Shown in pieces: positions 1-6,438 of a stretch of 9,486 nt of DNA. The stretch's first letter is position 1; every line of letters begins with the position of its first letter. The DNA lies in assembly GCA_958420075.1 (NCBI GenBank), contig CATZIM010000052.1:1-9486 (forward strand), written 5' to 3'. Below the pieces are notes generated by a model. That model was given only the letters and a program-made list of their open reading frames with translations. It did no database searches and was not told the origin of the DNA. The stretch comes from an uncultured Clostridia bacterium. Its GTDB lineage: Bacteria > Bacillota > Clostridia > Lachnospirales > Anaerotignaceae. The position numbers and the translations under genes are program-made.

Positions 1-63
1 AGAAAATGTCATCCTATCTGCTGCAAAAAAGATGAAAAACACGAAGGAGATGTAACCTTATGA
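1..63 (+). CDS. Possible C-terminal end of an upstream gene (partial)
   Basis: The first reading frame is open from the window edge to a TGA at 61-63 and ends in RKCHPICCKKDEKHEGDVTL. The TGA overlaps the ATG of the next gene (ATGA), the usual arrangement for translational coupling. A Cys/His-rich, Lys-rich tail would suit the small DUF134-type regulators that often precede mrp/nifX clusters, but that is only a guess from context. A second frame is also open to a TAA at 53-55 and could be the real one. Twenty codons cannot decide it, so no function is assigned. Confidence 0.3.
   Translation, partial: RKCHPICCKKDEKHEGDVTL
44..50 (+). promoter_or_regulatory. Ribosome binding site of the mrp gene
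   Basis: AAGGAGA lies nine bases before the ATG at 60. It fixes that ATG as the start and places the Cys-rich N-terminus inside the protein. Confidence 0.8.
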
Positions 64-884
64 GCGAAAATTGTTCCCATAACTGCGGCAGCTGCTCCTC
101 TAACTGCGGCAACCGCAAACCTGCGGATTTTTTGGTAGCACCAAATCCCCACAGCAGCATTAAGAAAGTTATCGGCGTTGTCAGCGGCAAAGGCGGCGTT
201 GGTAAATCCATGGTTACCAGCACACTGGCAGTACTGACACAGAGAAAAGGCAAACAGACAGCCATTCTGGATGCAGATATTACAGGCCCTTCCATTCCAA
301 AGGCTTTTGGCATGAAAGAAAAAGCTTACGGCACTGAACTGGGTATGATGCCCTGCAAAACAAAAACAGGCATTGACGTGATGTCCGTAAACCTGCTGCT
401 GGATAACGAAACAGACCCCGTTGTATGGAGAGGTCCCGTTATTGCGGAAACCGTAAAACAGTTCTGGCGTGATGTTGTATGGGAAAATGAAGAATATATG
501 TTCATCGATATGCCCCCCGGAACAGGTGATGTTCCCCTGACTGTATTCCAGTCCATCGCCATCGACGGCATCATCATCGTAACTTCCCCTCAGGAACTGG
601 TTGGCATGATCGTTGACAAAGCAGTAAAAATGGCAGAAATGATGAACGTACCGATTCTGGGTATCGTAGAAAATATGTCTTATTTCGTCTGTCCTGACTG
701 TGGCAAGAGACATCAGATCTTCGGTGAAAGCCATATCGAAGAAATCGCGGCAAAACACAACATTCCTGTTGTATGTAAACTGCCCATTAATCCTGAAATC
801 GCTGCAAGATGTGACAATGGGGAAGCAGAAAGCTATGAAGGTGAATGGCTGAATCCCATGATTGACTTTTTGGAAAAAATGTAA
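60..884 (+). CDS. mrp: Mrp/NBP35-family Fe-S cluster carrier ATPase
   Basis: This 274-residue cytosolic P-loop ATPase belongs to the Mrp/ApbC/Nbp35 group, whose members bind a transient Fe-S cluster as dimers and pass it to apo-proteins. Visible motifs are the deviant Walker A GKGGVGKS (43-50), DAD (71-73), DMPPGTGD (150-157), ENMSYF (204-209) and the cluster-binding CPDC (211-214). The N-terminus has four more cysteines (5, 9, 12, 16), recalling the extra N-terminal cluster of eukaryotic Nbp35. The length is normal for the family. The ATG is supported by an AAGGAGA site and by overlap with an upstream stop. The nifX-like gene starts 12 bases downstream with its own strong ribosome site, so the two are almost certainly co-transcribed. 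Codon use is strongly biased (CTG, ATC, CCC), suggesting high expression. The family is certain; the client proteins are unknown. Confidence 0.95.
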   Translation: MSENCSHNCGSCSSNCGNRKPADFLVAPNPHSSIKKVIGVVSGKGGVGKSMVTSTLAVLTQRKGKQTAILDADITGPSIPKAFGMKEKAYGTELGMMPCKTKTGIDVMSVNLLLDNETDPVVWRGPVIAETVKQFWRDVVWENEEYMFIDMPPGTGDVPLTVFQSIAIDGIIIVTSPQELVGMIVDKAVKMAEMMNVPILGIVENMSYFVCPDCGKRHQIFGESHIEEIAAKHNIPVVCKLPINPEIAARCDNGEAESYEGEWLNPMIDFLEKM

Positions 885-889
885 GGAGG
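883..889 (+). promoter_or_regulatory. Ribosome binding site overlapping the mrp stop codon
   Basis: AAGGAGG begins within the TAA stop of mrp and lies seven bases before the ATG at 897. This is consistent with tight co-translation of the pair. Confidence 0.8.
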
Positions 890-896
890 AAATGTC

Positions 897-1298
897 ATGA
901 AAACAAGAGTAGCAGTTACTTATGAAAACGGCCAGGTATTCCAGCATTTTGGTCATACAGAACAGTTCCAGATCTTTACCGTAGAAGACGGCAAAATCCT
1001 GTCTGAAGAAATCGTATCCACAAACGGCAGCGGTCATAGCCTGCTGGCTGACTTCCTGGTAGTACAGGGTGCAACAGTTCTGATCTGCGGCGGCATCGGC
1101 GGCGGCGCAAAAATGGCACTGGCACAGAAAAACATTGCAGTATTCGGCGGCGTAACAGGCGAAACCAGAAAAGTGGTTGAAGATTATCTGGCAGGCACAT
1201 TGGTATTCAATGCTAACGCAGAATGTGCAGACCATCATCATGACCATGAAAACTGTGGTGAACATGACCACCATTGCGGCGGCCACTGCGGTCACTAA
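897..1298 (+). CDS. NifX/NifB-C-terminal-like cofactor-binding protein with His/Cys-rich tail
   Basis: This 133-residue protein has the fold signature of the dinitrogenase iron-molybdenum cofactor biosynthesis family (Nitro_FeMo-Co, as in NifX, NafY and the NifB C-terminus). It starts with a beta strand (KTRVAVTYENGQVFQHFGH), continues through HFGH and ends its core in CGGIGGGA (64-71). In nitrogen fixers such domains bind Fe-S/FeMo cofactor precursors. Stand-alone copies next to mrp are common in anaerobes without nitrogenase, and their job is not settled. After residue 109 comes a tail with four Cys (110, 120, 127, 131) and nine His in 24 residues, clearly suited to metal binding. Pairing with mrp suggests a role in Fe-S or metal-cluster trafficking (inference). 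Codon use matches mrp. No nif structural gene is visible, so calling it nifX would over-interpret it. Confidence 0.9.
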   Translation: MKTRVAVTYENGQVFQHFGHTEQFQIFTVEDGKILSEEIVSTNGSGHSLLADFLVVQGATVLICGGIGGGAKMALAQKNIAVFGGVTGETRKVVEDYLAGTLVFNANAECADHHHDHENCGEHDHHCGGHCGH

Positions 1299-1324
1299 TT
1301 ATCATATTTTTTGAAATCTATAAG

Positions 1325-1370
1325 AAGTCGAAACTCCTTATTTCAGATATGGAGTTTCGGCTTTTTCTTT
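1325..1370 (+). terminator. Rho-independent terminator of the mrp/nifX-like operon
   Basis: Arms 1325-1337 and 1351-1363 pair over 13 positions (core CGAAACTCC/GGAGTTTCG, one G-T wobble) around a 13-base loop. A T-rich run follows at once (CTTTTTCTTT). Confidence 0.9.
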
Positions 1371-1468
1371 GTTTGATTTTTGAAAATAATAGTTCTCTTA
1401 CCTATTTATAAATGTTTTCATAAGAAAAATAAATTTTTTGTAAAAAGACATGGAATTTCATTTTTTTG

Positions 1469-1484
1469 TGGTATCATAATACCA
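1469..1484 (+). promoter_or_regulatory. Inverted repeat, candidate operator of the amidohydrolase operon
   Basis: TGGTAT-CATA-ATACCA is a perfect 6-bp inverted repeat, 31 bases before the ATG at 1516, in the stretch where the promoter should lie. CATAAT inside it could serve as a -10 box, but no good -35 box stands at the right distance, so the promoter itself is not firmly located. The shape resembles operators of GntR-type regulators. That likeness is inference, and no regulator gene is adjacent. Confidence 0.4.
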
Positions 1485-1502
1485 TTATAAAAAAGGTGGG
1501 AC

Positions 1503-1508
1503 AGGTGG
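1503..1508 (+). promoter_or_regulatory. Ribosome binding site of the amidohydrolase
   Basis: AGGTGG lies seven bases before the ATG at 1516, and this decides the start of the amidohydrolase. Confidence 0.6.
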
Positions 1509-1515
1509 CGGAGAA

Positions 1516-3072
1516 ATGAAAGGGACATTATATACAGGCGGAACCATCTATACCATGGAGCCGGGTGTGTCCGTGGCGGAAGCGGTACTGGTGGAAAATG
1601 GACGAATTCAGGCAGTGGGCAAAAGAGCGGAGCTGGAAAAAGACGCGGAGAAAGTTGTGGATTTGGAAGGAAAGACCATGCTGCCGGCATTTATTGACAG
1701 CCATAGCCATTTGATGGGTGTAGCAAACGGTATGCTTCAGGTAGATTTGGCAGAGGCTTCCTCTTTTGTGGAAGTGAAAGAACGGATAGAAAATTTCATC
1801 CGAGAAAATCAGGTGCCGGCAGGGAAATGGGTGCTTGCGAAAGGCATCAATCACGGAAATCTGAAAGAGAAGCATTTGCCGGAAAAAGCATTTCTGGATG
1901 GAATCACAGAGGAACATCCACTGCTCATTCAGCATACTTCTGGTCATTCCGGTGTACTCAATTCCATGGGACTGGCAGAATTGGGCATCACGGATAAAAC
2001 CTCTGACCCAGATGGTGGCCGCATTGATTTTGCGGCAGGTTTGCTGGAAGAAAACGCCCTCATTCAGAATATGGACAAGTTTCCTCTGCCCACAGGAGCG
2101 GAATTGATATCTTCTTTTGAAAAAGCACAGCATTTATATGCCTCAAAAGGTATTACTACTGTTCAGGAAGGGATGTTTGTGGAGCAGATCAAAGGCATCT
2201 ATGCCATGCTGTATGAACAGAACCGTCTGTGGCTGGATGTAGTAGCTTACATGGATTTGAAAAATAGTCCGGAACTCATTGACGCTTTTCCTTCCTGCAA
2301 AGGGACTTACGATCATCATTTGAAAGTGGGAGGATATAAAGCCCTGCTGGATGGTTCTCCCCAGAGCAAGACGGCATGGGTGACAAAGCCTTATACCGAT
2401 GGCACGAAGGGCTATCCCATGTACTCCGACGAAGAGTTGGAACCCCTGATGGAACGGGCTGTGCGGGAACAGCAGCAGCTTTTGATGCATGCCAATGGGG
2501 ATGCAGCCGCCGACCAGTATCTGCGGGTATATGAGAAAGTGACGAAGAAATGGGGGACTGGTATCCGTCCTGTTTTGATTCATGGCCAGATCATGCGTTA
2601 CGATCAGGTGGAAGAAATGGCAAGATTGGGCATTACACCATCCTTTTTCCTTGCGCATGTGTACCACTGGGGAGATGTGCATATGGAAAATCTGGGCGTA
2701 GAGCGGGCAAGACGTATCAGTCCCGTGAGAGATGCTAAGGAAAACCAGATTTCTTTCACACTTCACCAAGATTCACCGGTGATTCTGCCAGACATGATGG
2801 AAACAGTATGGTGTGCTGTGAACCGGAAAACGAAGAACGGCGTTGTGTTGGGCGGAGAACAGAAGCTGTCTGTTTATGAAGCTTTGCAGGCCATTACCAT
2901 TAATGCGGCAAAGCAGTACGGCGAAGAACAGGAAAAAGGCACCATCGCTCCCGGCAAACGAGCAGACTTTGTGGTGCTGGACAAAGATCCTATGACGGCA
3001 GAACCCAATGATATACGAAACATACAGGTCATGATGACGGTCAAAGACGGTCAGACCATTTATCAGGCATAA
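1516..3072 (+). CDS. YtcJ-like metal-dependent amidohydrolase (Amidohydro_3 family)
   Basis: This 518-residue enzyme of the amidohydrolase superfamily resembles the YtcJ/AepA branch and probably hydrolyses a C-N bond in the cytosol. The N-terminal beta-sandwich part (about 1-55) leads into the metal-binding DSHSHLMG (HxH at 63-65). Other family marks are GGYKALLDGS (272-281, with the conserved Lys of this branch), LMHANGDAA (323-331), LIHGQ (354-358, metal-ligand His) and HQDSP (417-421, the catalytic-type Asp). The C-terminal GTIAPGKRADFVVLDKDP (475-492) closes the sandwich domain. All expected catalytic elements are present and the length is normal. No signal peptide is visible. Members of this branch act on very different substrates, so the substrate cannot be named. 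An EEP-family gene follows after 12 bases, and the pair forms an operon. Codon use is less biased than in the neighbouring mrp and symporter genes. Confidence 0.92.
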   Translation: MKGTLYTGGTIYTMEPGVSVAEAVLVENGRIQAVGKRAELEKDAEKVVDLEGKTMLPAFIDSHSHLMGVANGMLQVDLAEASSFVEVKERIENFIRENQVPAGKWVLAKGINHGNLKEKHLPEKAFLDGITEEHPLLIQHTSGHSGVLNSMGLAELGITDKTSDPDGGRIDFAAGLLEENALIQNMDKFPLPTGAELISSFEKAQHLYASKGITTVQEGMFVEQIKGIYAMLYEQNRLWLDVVAYMDLKNSPELIDAFPSCKGTYDHHLKVGGYKALLDGSPQSKTAWVTKPYTDGTKGYPMYSDEELEPLMERAVREQQQLLMHANGDAAADQYLRVYEKVTKKWGTGIRPVLIHGQIMRYDQVEEMARLGITPSFFLAHVYHWGDVHMENLGVERARRISPVRDAKENQISFTLHQDSPVILPDMMETVWCAVNRKTKNGVVLGGEQKLSVYEALQAITINAAKQYGEEQEKGTIAPGKRADFVVLDKDPMTAEPNDIRNIQVMMTVKDGQTIYQA

Positions 3073-3077
3073 GGAGG
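3073..3077 (+). promoter_or_regulatory. Ribosome binding site deciding a TTG start
   Basis: GGAGG directly follows the stop codon of the amidohydrolase gene and lies seven bases before TTG at 3085. No ATG or GTG nearby keeps the N-terminal membrane segment with such spacing, so TTG is the best start. Confidence 0.7.
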
Positions 3078-3084
3078 AGAAAGT

Positions 3085-4164
3085 TTGGGAAGAAAAAAGA
3101 AGATTGCGGCATTATGCGGCGGTATCGCAGTGGCGGCAGTGTTGGGCTATGCTGCTTATGTACTGCTGACATATCACCGGATTCCTGACGGGAAAGAAAC
3201 GGGAATCGAGAAAAAAGCAGAAAATCATGTACTGAAAGAAGAACAATCTTACACGATTTCCAGCTACAACATTGGTTTTGGGGCATATACGCCCGAATTT
3301 ACGTTTTTTATGGACGGCGGAAAACAATCTGTCGCGGAAAGTCCAGAAAGCGTGGTAGCCTGTGTGAAGGGGGCAGGGGAGGAAATAGCAGAAATTTCAC
3401 CGGATTTTGCTCTGCTTCAGGAAGTGGATTTGAATTCCACCAGAAGCCATCATATCAATGAATATGGTATGTTGAAAGAAATTTTTCCGGCACAGGACAC
3501 TACATTTGCTGTCAATTATGATTCTGCTTATTTGATGGTGCCGCCTTGGGAGCCACATGGGAAATCTCTGTCAGGCATGGCTGTTTTTTCATCCTATCCC
3601 ATAGAAAGTGCCATCAGAAGAAGCCTGCCCATTCAGGAAGGTTTCAAAAAACTGCTGGATCTGGATCGCTGCTATCAAGTGGTGAAGATTCCCGTGGAAA
3701 ATGGGAAATATCTCTGCCTGTATCATGTACATCTTTCTGCTTATGGACATGATGATTCTGTGCGGGCAGGTCAGATTGGCATGCTGGCAGCGGACATGGC
3801 GGCAGAACGGGAAAAGGGCAATTATGTTGTCTGCGGCGGCGACTTTAATCATGAAATGCGCGAGAAGTCCCAAGAAGGGGAAGCATACAGTTGGGCGCAC
3901 ATTTTCCCCAGAGAAATGCTGCCGGAAGGTTTCACCGTTGCCATGGATACATTGACGGATGAACAGAAGGCGGATATGCCCCAGAGTACCCGTTATACCG
4001 ATATTCCCTATGATCCTGAAACCTCTTTCCAGGCAACTGTGGACGGATTTTTGATTTCCGATAATGTGGTTTGCGAAAATCTGGAAGTCATTGATACAGG
4101 ATATGAATTTTCTGATCATAATCCTTTGGTGATGACTTTCCGGCTGAAAGAAATTTTAAAATAA
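3085..4164 (+). CDS. Membrane-anchored endonuclease/exonuclease/phosphatase (EEP) family protein
   Basis: This 359-residue protein starts at TTG. A basic N-terminus (GRKKK) and a hydrophobic stretch (about 7-29) form an uncleaved anchor or signal sequence. The only nearby Cys (11) is not in a good lipobox. The rest should face outward. The catalytic domain from about residue 56 has the full EEP set: SYNIGFG (Asn62), LLQEVD (Glu113), YHVHLS (His216), GGDFNH (Asp253, Asn255) and SDHNP (Asp344, His345). This superfamily, related to exonuclease III, DNase I and sphingomyelinases, cleaves phosphodiester or phosphomonoester bonds with Mg2+. External anchoring suggests a nucleic acid, phospholipid or inositol-phosphate substrate, which I cannot choose between. 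The gene is second in an operon with the amidohydrolase and has no promoter of its own that I can see. A strong terminator follows. Confidence 0.9.
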   Translation: MGRKKKIAALCGGIAVAAVLGYAAYVLLTYHRIPDGKETGIEKKAENHVLKEEQSYTISSYNIGFGAYTPEFTFFMDGGKQSVAESPESVVACVKGAGEEIAEISPDFALLQEVDLNSTRSHHINEYGMLKEIFPAQDTTFAVNYDSAYLMVPPWEPHGKSLSGMAVFSSYPIESAIRRSLPIQEGFKKLLDLDRCYQVVKIPVENGKYLCLYHVHLSAYGHDDSVRAGQIGMLAADMAAEREKGNYVVCGGDFNHEMREKSQEGEAYSWAHIFPREMLPEGFTVAMDTLTDEQKADMPQSTRYTDIPYDPETSFQATVDGFLISDNVVCENLEVIDTGYEFSDHNPLVMTFRLKEILK

Positions 4165-4177
4165 AGCATGGTTTTTG

Positions 4178-4208
4178 AAAAAGTGTGGAATTTTTTCCAC
4201 ACTTTTTT
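4178..4208 (+). terminator. Rho-independent terminator of the amidohydrolase/EEP operon
   Basis: A perfect 13-bp stem (4178-4190 with 4195-4207) has a TTTT loop and a T-rich 3' arm running to 4208. The A run on the 5' side could let it work from the other strand too, but no convergent gene is present. Confidence 0.9.
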
Positions 4209-4210
4209 CG

Positions 4211-4500
4211 TATGGTAAAAAAGAATAGAGGGATTTTTAGATAAAATGAATGAAATTAATTACATTTAAAAGAATATAATTCAGTAGAATGCAAATAAAA
4301 ATGCACATTGTATACTTCTGTGAAAAATTAACCGATTGCCATCCGCATGTGGTGGAAAGTTGTGCTTCATTGACGGAATCACTTGATTTCATGGGGTTAG
4401 AGGCTGAAAAATTCCACAGAAAATGGAGAAAAAATGCTATATTTTTTACATATTTTGGCATTAATGGTATAAAGAAACTGTTAAAATATGGGAGTCCCTA
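4211..4500. other. Intergenic region without a supported gene
   Basis: This spacer is mostly very AT-rich, but roughly 4325-4410 is visibly richer in G and C than its surroundings. An 80-codon open frame (4289-4531) crosses it. That frame has no ribosome site, an unremarkable composition and no motif I recognise, so I do not call it a gene. ATTGTATACTTCTGT at 4307-4321 recurs with one change upstream of the second symporter. GTGGAA at 4352-4357 can pair with TTCCAC at 4412-4417, a weak long-range stem. It may hold a small RNA or a dispersed repeat; the sequence alone does not settle this. Confidence 0.4.
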
Positions 4501-4529
4501 TTGCAGAACTTACAATTTCTGGATAAAAT
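4501..4529 (+). promoter_or_regulatory. Candidate promoter of the first symporter gene
   Basis: TTGCAG (4501-4506) and TAAAAT (4524-4529) are separated by 17 bases, a sigma-A type arrangement. Transcription would begin near 4536 and give a leader of about 105 bases. Part of the spacer and the -10 box (AATTTCTG ... GATAAAATA) recur at the matching place upstream of the second symporter, which strengthens the call. Confidence 0.5.
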
Positions 4530-4558
4530 AGCAGTGAGTTCTAATCAATTTATATGAA

Positions 4559-4598
4559 GGAGATACCTGGCAGGAACCGCGGCTTGCAGGGTGTCTCT
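4559..4598 (+). promoter_or_regulatory. Leader hairpin with T-box-like loop upstream of the first symporter
   Basis: GGAGATACC (4559-4567) pairs with GGTGTCTCT (4590-4598) over nine positions, two of them wobbles. An inner stem GCAGG/CTTGC (4570-4574 with 4583-4587) carries the loop AACCGCGG. The segment 4573-4582 (GGAACCGCGG) matches the 3' part of the T-box consensus GGNACCGCG. However, the UGG that would meet the tRNA CCA end reads AGG here, and no stem I or specifier loop is evident upstream. A T-rich run (4612-4619) follows some 13 bases later, not directly. I regard it as a real leader structure of unknown function. Confidence 0.4.
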
Positions 4599-4626
4599 GC
4601 GAACCAAAGGACTTATTTTTCAAACT

Positions 4627-4634
4627 AGGGAGGG
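4627..4634 (+). promoter_or_regulatory. Ribosome binding site of the first symporter
   Basis: AGGGAGGG lies seven bases before ATG 4642. The same GGGAGGG-AATTAAT-ATGATGGA block precedes the second copy. This favours the ATG over an in-frame GTG at 4591, which has no ribosome site and lies inside the leader hairpin. Confidence 0.8.
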
Positions 4635-4641
4635 AATTAAT

Positions 4642-6012
4642 ATGATGGACGTTATTTCTAGTATCCAAGGGGTTGTATGGGGACCCGTCATGCTGATACT
4701 GCTGTTTGGTACCCATGTATTCCTGACACTGCGTACAAGAGTGATCCAGAGATATATGTTCAAAGGGATCAAACTTTCTGTAACACCCGATAAAGAAGCA
4801 AGCGGTGACGTATCCGGTTTCGGTGCTTTGGCAACAGCTCTGGCAGCAACCATCGGTACCGGTAACATCGTCGGCGTAGCAACAGCGATCGCATCCGGTG
4901 GTCCTGGTGCGGTATTCTGGGTATGGCTGACAGGCTGCTTCGGTATCGCTTCTAAATACGGTGAAGCCGTTCTGGCAATCAAATACAGAGTAAGAGCAAA
5001 AGACGGCTCCATGATCGGTGGCCCTATGTACGCTCTGGAAAGAGGTCTGAAACAGAAATGGCTGGGTATCCTGTTTGCACTGTTCGCTGGTTTTGCTTGC
5101 TTCGGTATCGGTAACGGTACACAGGGCAACTCCATCACAGGTATGGTAAACGATACATTTGGCGTTTCTCCTTATATCACAGGCGCGATCCTGACAATCC
5201 TGACAGGCATTGTTATCATCGGCGGCGTTAAATCCATCGCAAAAGTATGTGAAAAACTGGTTCCTTTCATGGCTGGTTTCTACATCATTGGTTGTATCAT
5301 CATCCTGATCCTGAACCACGCATATGTTCTGGACGCACTGAAACTGATCGTTTCCAGCGCATTCACACCTAAGGCAGCAGGCGGCGGTTTCATCGGTTCC
5401 ACAGCTATGATGGCAATTCGTTTCGGTATCGCACGTGGTCTGTTCACAAACGAAGCTGGTTTGGGTTCTGCTCCTATCGTTGACGCGGCAGCATCCACAA
5501 GAAACCCCGTTCGTCAGGGTCTGATCGCTATGACTGGCGTATTCTGGGATACAGTTATCGTATGTGCTCTGACAGGTCTGGTTCTGGTTTCCTCTATCCT
5601 GAGAAACCCCGACGGTATGAGCGGTCTGTCCGGCGGCGCTCTGTCCTCCGCAGCATTCGCAAACATCCCTGTTGTTGGCCCTATCGTTCTGACAGTTGGT
5701 CTGATCTGCTTCGCATGGTCCACAATCCTGGGCTGGAGCTACTATGGTGAAAGATGTTGGGTATACCTGTGCGGTCAGAAAGCAATCATGCCTTTCCGTA
5801 TCATCTATACACTGGTAGTATTCGTTGGTTCCGTAATGACTCTGGACGCTGTTTGGGGTATCGCAGATATTCTGAATGCATCCATGGCATTCCCCAACTT
5901 GGTTGCTCTGCTTGGTCTGAGTGGTGTTATCGCATCTGAAACAAAGAAATATCTGTTCGACGACAATATGGATGGTTGGTCTGATGACGAAATCCCTGTT
6001 GTTGATAAATAA
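4642..6012 (+). CDS. AGCS-family sodium/alanine (glycine) symporter, copy 1
   Basis: This 456-residue integral membrane protein of the alanine or glycine:cation symporter family (AlsT/DagA/AgcS type) takes up alanine and/or glycine with Na+ (or H+). Family marks are GTGNIVGVATAIASGGPGAVFWVW (72-95, given here as landmarks G72-G76 and GGPGAVFW 86-93), GGPMYALERG (126-135), GNGTQGNS (157-164), and ARGLFTNEAGLGSAP (264-278). About ten or eleven hydrophobic segments run through the chain, ending in a short acidic cytosolic tail (SDDEIPVVDK). The length is normal. The first of two adjacent ATG codons is chosen from the ribosome site spacing. Codon use is strongly biased (CTG, ATC, GGT), as expected for an abundant transporter. 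It has its own promoter, leader hairpin and terminator, so it is probably a single-gene unit. Alanine versus glycine preference cannot be read from the sequence. Confidence 0.95.
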   Translation: MMDVISSIQGVVWGPVMLILLFGTHVFLTLRTRVIQRYMFKGIKLSVTPDKEASGDVSGFGALATALAATIGTGNIVGVATAIASGGPGAVFWVWLTGCFGIASKYGEAVLAIKYRVRAKDGSMIGGPMYALERGLKQKWLGILFALFAGFACFGIGNGTQGNSITGMVNDTFGVSPYITGAILTILTGIVIIGGVKSIAKVCEKLVPFMAGFYIIGCIIILILNHAYVLDALKLIVSSAFTPKAAGGGFIGSTAMMAIRFGIARGLFTNEAGLGSAPIVDAAASTRNPVRQGLIAMTGVFWDTVIVCALTGLVLVSSILRNPDGMSGLSGGALSSAAFANIPVVGPIVLTVGLICFAWSTILGWSYYGERCWVYLCGQKAIMPFRIIYTLVVFVGSVMTLDAVWGIADILNASMAFPNLVALLGLSGVIASETKKYLFDDNMDGWSDDEIPVVDK

Positions 6013-6064
6013 GATCGGCATCTATCAGGAACATTCAAAAGCAATTATAAACTGAACAAAAGTG

Positions 6065-6105
6065 AAGCGGCTGTACGATAAAAATGCGTACAGCCGCTTT
6101 TTTTA
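6065..6105 (+). terminator. Rho-independent terminator of symporter copy 1
   Basis: A perfect 13-bp stem, AAGCGGCTGTACG (6065-6077) with its complement at 6087-6099, has a nine-base loop and a run of T through about 6104. It separates the two symporter genes into different transcription units. Confidence 0.93.
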
Positions 6106-6438
6106 TGAATAAAATGGTAAAAAATTCCATTTTCTTGAAAAAATATACATTTGTGCAAAGTGAGAATTTACATATTTTTCCAGTGTCCGCCTTAGGAAGT
6201 ACAAATGTGCGTGATAATTGCCTAAATTGAGCTTTTTCTTGTTCGATTTTGATAATTTATACTGGGTTTTGCAAGGCTGATTTTGTTAGAAGTATATTAA
6301 AAGCTTTTCACAAATAAAATTTGCCTGTTCGGAATATATTCATAAAAAAGCTATAAAAAAATGCGAATGATTTGATAAGAATTGTATACTTTTGTATCGA
6401 AAGAAGGTTTTTGAGAAATTTCTTTCGTAAAAAACTTC
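6106..6438. other. AT-rich intergenic region upstream of symporter copy 2
   Basis: No gene is supported here. A 68-codon frame on the minus strand (6308-6514) is a low-complexity artefact of the AT-rich DNA. Structure that can be seen: ATTGTATACTTTTGT at 6381-6395, shared with one change by the copy 1 upstream region; an 8-bp stem CGAAAGAA/TTCTTTCG (6398-6405 with 6420-6427); and an overlapping alternative pairing of 6401-6412 with 6429-6440 (11 of 12 positions). These point to regulation of the second symporter. The stretch 6106-6380 shows nothing further that I can name. Confidence 0.5.

Noticed and set aside
9..1295. A 428-codon open frame antisense to mrp and the nifX-like gene
   Set aside because: It is a by-product of codon bias: the sense genes avoid TTA, CTA and TCA codons, which removes stops from the opposite strand. 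The translation is low-quality (Cys-, Phe- and His-rich) and shows no domain or ribosome site.
4289..4531. 80-codon open frame in the spacer before symporter copy 1
   Set aside because: No ribosome binding site, no recognisable domain, and it overlaps the candidate promoter.
4559..4610. Glycine riboswitch before the symporter
   Set aside because: Only the closing helix and an AAAGGAC-like 3' end are similar. The conserved glycine-binding core is missing and the internal region is far too short.
4591..4641. N-terminal extension of symporter copy 1 from GTG 4591, and of copy 2 from GTG 6532
   Set aside because: The two extensions are unrelated to each other and have no ribosome site. Both copies share a strong GGGAGGG site seven bases before the same ATG.
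4510..6021. A 503-codon open frame antisense to symporter copy 1, and the similar frame at 6595-7302 antisense to copy 2
   Set aside because: Same cause as above. The translations are Cys-, Asp- and Gln-rich strings without family motifs, while the sense strand encodes clear AGCS proteins.
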